Position numbers and translations under genes: made by a program
The notes under the pieces: generated by a model
The model's input: the letters and a program-made list of their open reading frames with translations, nothing else
What the model was told of the DNA's origin: nothing
Databases searched by the model: none
Shown: one piece after another, positions 62,603 to 64,000 of the stretch
Layout: every line of letters starts with the position of its first letter
Numbering within the stretch: the first letter of the stretch is position 1
Source: Sva-07 sp963716235
Lineage (GTDB): Bacteria > Actinomycetota > Acidimicrobiia > Acidimicrobiales > Ilumatobacteraceae
Assembly (NCBI GenBank): GCA_963716235.1
Contig: CAVQTE010000001.1
Span: forward strand, 1 to 64,000
Length of the DNA stretch: 64,000 bases
Reading direction: 5' to 3'

Positions 62603-63769
62603 GTGTTGACCCGTCAGGGCATCGTCGTGCTCTTCGCCGGAGTGTCGGCAGTCGCCATCGGACGCGTCTTCGCCGTCATCGAATTGTTCGTGATCGGCGC
62701 AGCCTGCTTCGCAGCGGCGATCACGGCCTTCGGCTACGTCCGTCTGCGTCGACCGCGGATCCAGGCCAACCGTTGGATCCATCCGACCGTGCTCGTCGCC
62801 GGCGACACCGGTCGAGTCGACATCCATCTCGAGCAACGTGGAAGGGTCCGGTCGGCACCGTGCGTGCTCGCCGAGACGGTCCGGCGGACGATGGGCGACA
62901 CACGCGTCGCCCGGTTGCCGGTCGGAGCGCTCCCGCGCGGCGCTCGGAGCACGACCGGCTATCAACTGCCGACTGCAGTGCGCGGCGTGATCCTCATCGG
63001 CCCACTCGACGTCGAGCTCGGCGACCCACTCGGACTCGCCCGTTCCACGACCACGATCGCCGACACCGATGAGGTGATCGTGGCGCCACGTGCCCATCTG
63101 CTCGACATGCCCCATCTCGGACAGGGCGCCCTCGGAATCGAGTTGCTGGCCAAGGCGAGACGACTTGGGCCCGGCGAGTTCCACGGCCTGCGTGAATACG
63201 CCGAAGGTGACGAACCGCGCACGATCCACTGGAGGTCGTCGGCGCGATCGGATTCGCTGATGGTCAAGGAGCACGCAGTCGTTGGGCTCCACCGGTGCAC
63301 CGTCGTCTTCGACGCAGCTCCGTCAGCCCACCGCGACGCCGACGCATTCGAACGCGGGGTGACGGCGGCAGCGAGCCTCGTGCACAGCGCGGTACGGGCG
63401 GGGTTGTCGACACGATTCGTCACCGCCGGAGGCATCGATCTCCGTGGTCCCGAGGTGGCGGCGAACTGCCTGCGTGTCCTCGCTCGAGTCGAGCCGACCG
63501 ACGACCCGTTGCCCGTGGTCGACCGCGACACGGGCGAGGGACTGGGTCTCGTCGTGGTGATCACCGGATCGGCGAGCGGCCCGGCCTGGGCATCGGCACG
63601 TTCGATTCTCGATCCGACACTGACCACCGTGTTGGTGTCGACCAACGGGCCGAGAGCGTCCAACGCCGCGGCTCGCGGCCTCGTCGTCGTTGCGCCCACC
63701 GACGATGCCTTCATCTCGGGCTGGCAGTCGCTGGCGGGACACGGCCGACTCGACCTGGTGGACGCATGA
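62603..63769 (+). CDS. DUF58 membrane-anchored protein
   Basis: This 388-residue protein has two N-terminal transmembrane helices (about residues 6-24 and 26-46), then a DUF58 domain with GPGEFHGLREYAEGDEPRTIHWRSSARSDSLMVKE, the hallmark block, and a VWA-like C-terminal half. It follows moxR by 16 bases and overlaps the next gene by four bases (ATGA). The start is a GTG at 62603. Confidence 0.92.
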   Translation: MLTRQGIVVLFAGVSAVAIGRVFAVIELFVIGAACFAAAITAFGYVRLRRPRIQANRWIHPTVLVAGDTGRVDIHLEQRGRVRSAPCVLAETVRRTMGDTRVARLPVGALPRGARSTTGYQLPTAVRGVILIGPLDVELGDPLGLARSTTTIADTDEVIVAPRAHLLDMPHLGQGALGIELLAKARRLGPGEFHGLREYAEGDEPRTIHWRSSARSDSLMVKEHAVVGLHRCTVVFDAAPSAHRDADAFERGVTAAASLVHSAVRAGLSTRFVTAGGIDLRGPEVAANCLRVLARVEPTDDPLPVVDRDTGEGLGLVVVITGSASGPAWASARSILDPTLTTVLVSTNGPRASNAAARGLVVVAPTDDAFISGWQSLAGHGRLDLVDA

Positions 63770-64000
63770 GCATCGAGCAGTCACGCGTCTTGCCCCGGGG
63801 TGACACCCGGGGGCGGACCGACCGTCGGTCGGGTCAACCTCCGCTGGAGCGAGACGTCGCCGCCTCGCTGGCCGTCGCCGCGTTCTCGATCGCCGTGGCC
63901 GCCGGATTCGCACGGGTCTTCAGTGGCTGGGATTTCTTGATCGACCTTGTCGTGGTCGTCATCGTCGGCCACGGAGTCGGCCTCCTGATGCGACGACTGT
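63766..64000 (+). CDS. transglutaminase-like/TgpA membrane protein, 5' part only
   Basis: About 78 residues are visible before the right edge: a hydrophilic Arg-rich N-terminus (MSIEQSRVLPRGDTRGRTDRR) and then two hydrophobic helices (VAASLAVAAFSIAVAAGFARVF; LIDLVVVVIVGHGVGLLM). The ATG overlaps the DUF58 stop. Position after moxR-DUF58 predicts a TgpA-type membrane transglutaminase; the catalytic domain lies beyond the window, so this is inferred from gene order. Confidence 0.65.
   Translation, partial: MSIEQSRVLPRGDTRGRTDRRSGQPPLERDVAASLAVAAFSIAVAAGFARVFSGWDFLIDLVVVVIVGHGVGLLMRRL

Overview
This is a GC-rich, densely packed actinobacterial chromosome segment. Nearly all genes lie on the minus strand in long, overlapping, co-directional runs. 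The gene content points to a deep-branching actinobacterium such as Acidimicrobiia/Ilumatobacteraceae (inference): mycothiol ligase mshC, F420-dependent NADP reductase npdG, the proteasome activator Bpa, SepF and DivIVA without ftsA, a MurE with the diaminopimelate signature, and PimA/PgsA/acyltransferase lipid genes. I see no rRNA, tRNA, CRISPR array or insertion sequence.

Layout. 1-4,262: queuosine tRNA modification (tgt, queA) and Holliday-junction processing (ruvCAB, preceded by a perfect SOS box). 4,283-9,606: peroxiredoxin, YebC, PLP synthase (pdxT, pdxS), a DUF3048 lipoprotein, HtpX and LemA. 9,635-19,707: a lipid/translation locus whose order (pimA, acyltransferase, pgsA, HIT, thrS) matches the mycobacterial one. 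Here it is split by an accessory islet (10,743-14,887) holding a membrane PAS-GGDEF-EAL protein and a TIR-transmembrane-coiled-coil protein. 19,769-26,686: plsC, mshC, npdG, fabI, a YyaL-type protein, a nitroreductase and an unknown gene. 26,697-38,258: dnaE, bpa, a phosphodiesterase-like protein, Rrf2, rluD, lspA, a DksA-like protein and ileS. 38,309-56,278: a complete-looking division and cell-wall (dcw) cluster from divIVA and sepF back to mraZ, with two absences: murF and ftsA. 56,351-56,568: the mraZ promoter with phased MraZ boxes, and two tandem palindromes. 56,589-64,000: ligase-like, HNH, acyl-CoA dehydrogenase, ROK-like and MFS genes, then the start of a moxR-DUF58-transglutaminase operon.

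The genes work together as housekeeping blocks: peptidoglycan precursor synthesis (murB-E, G, mraY), septum assembly (ftsZ, sepF, ftsQ, ftsL, ftsI, ftsW, divIVA), envelope lipid synthesis, DNA repair, and low-molecular-weight thiol and F420 redox metabolism.

Sequence quality matters. Five genes (TIR, HIT, DksA-like, divIVA, murD) each have an intact reading frame that resumes in another frame. All need the removal of one base (two in the DksA-like gene). Because murD and divIVA should be essential, single-base insertion errors are the most economical explanation. One of these events creates an apparent MurD-FtsW fusion that is almost certainly not real.
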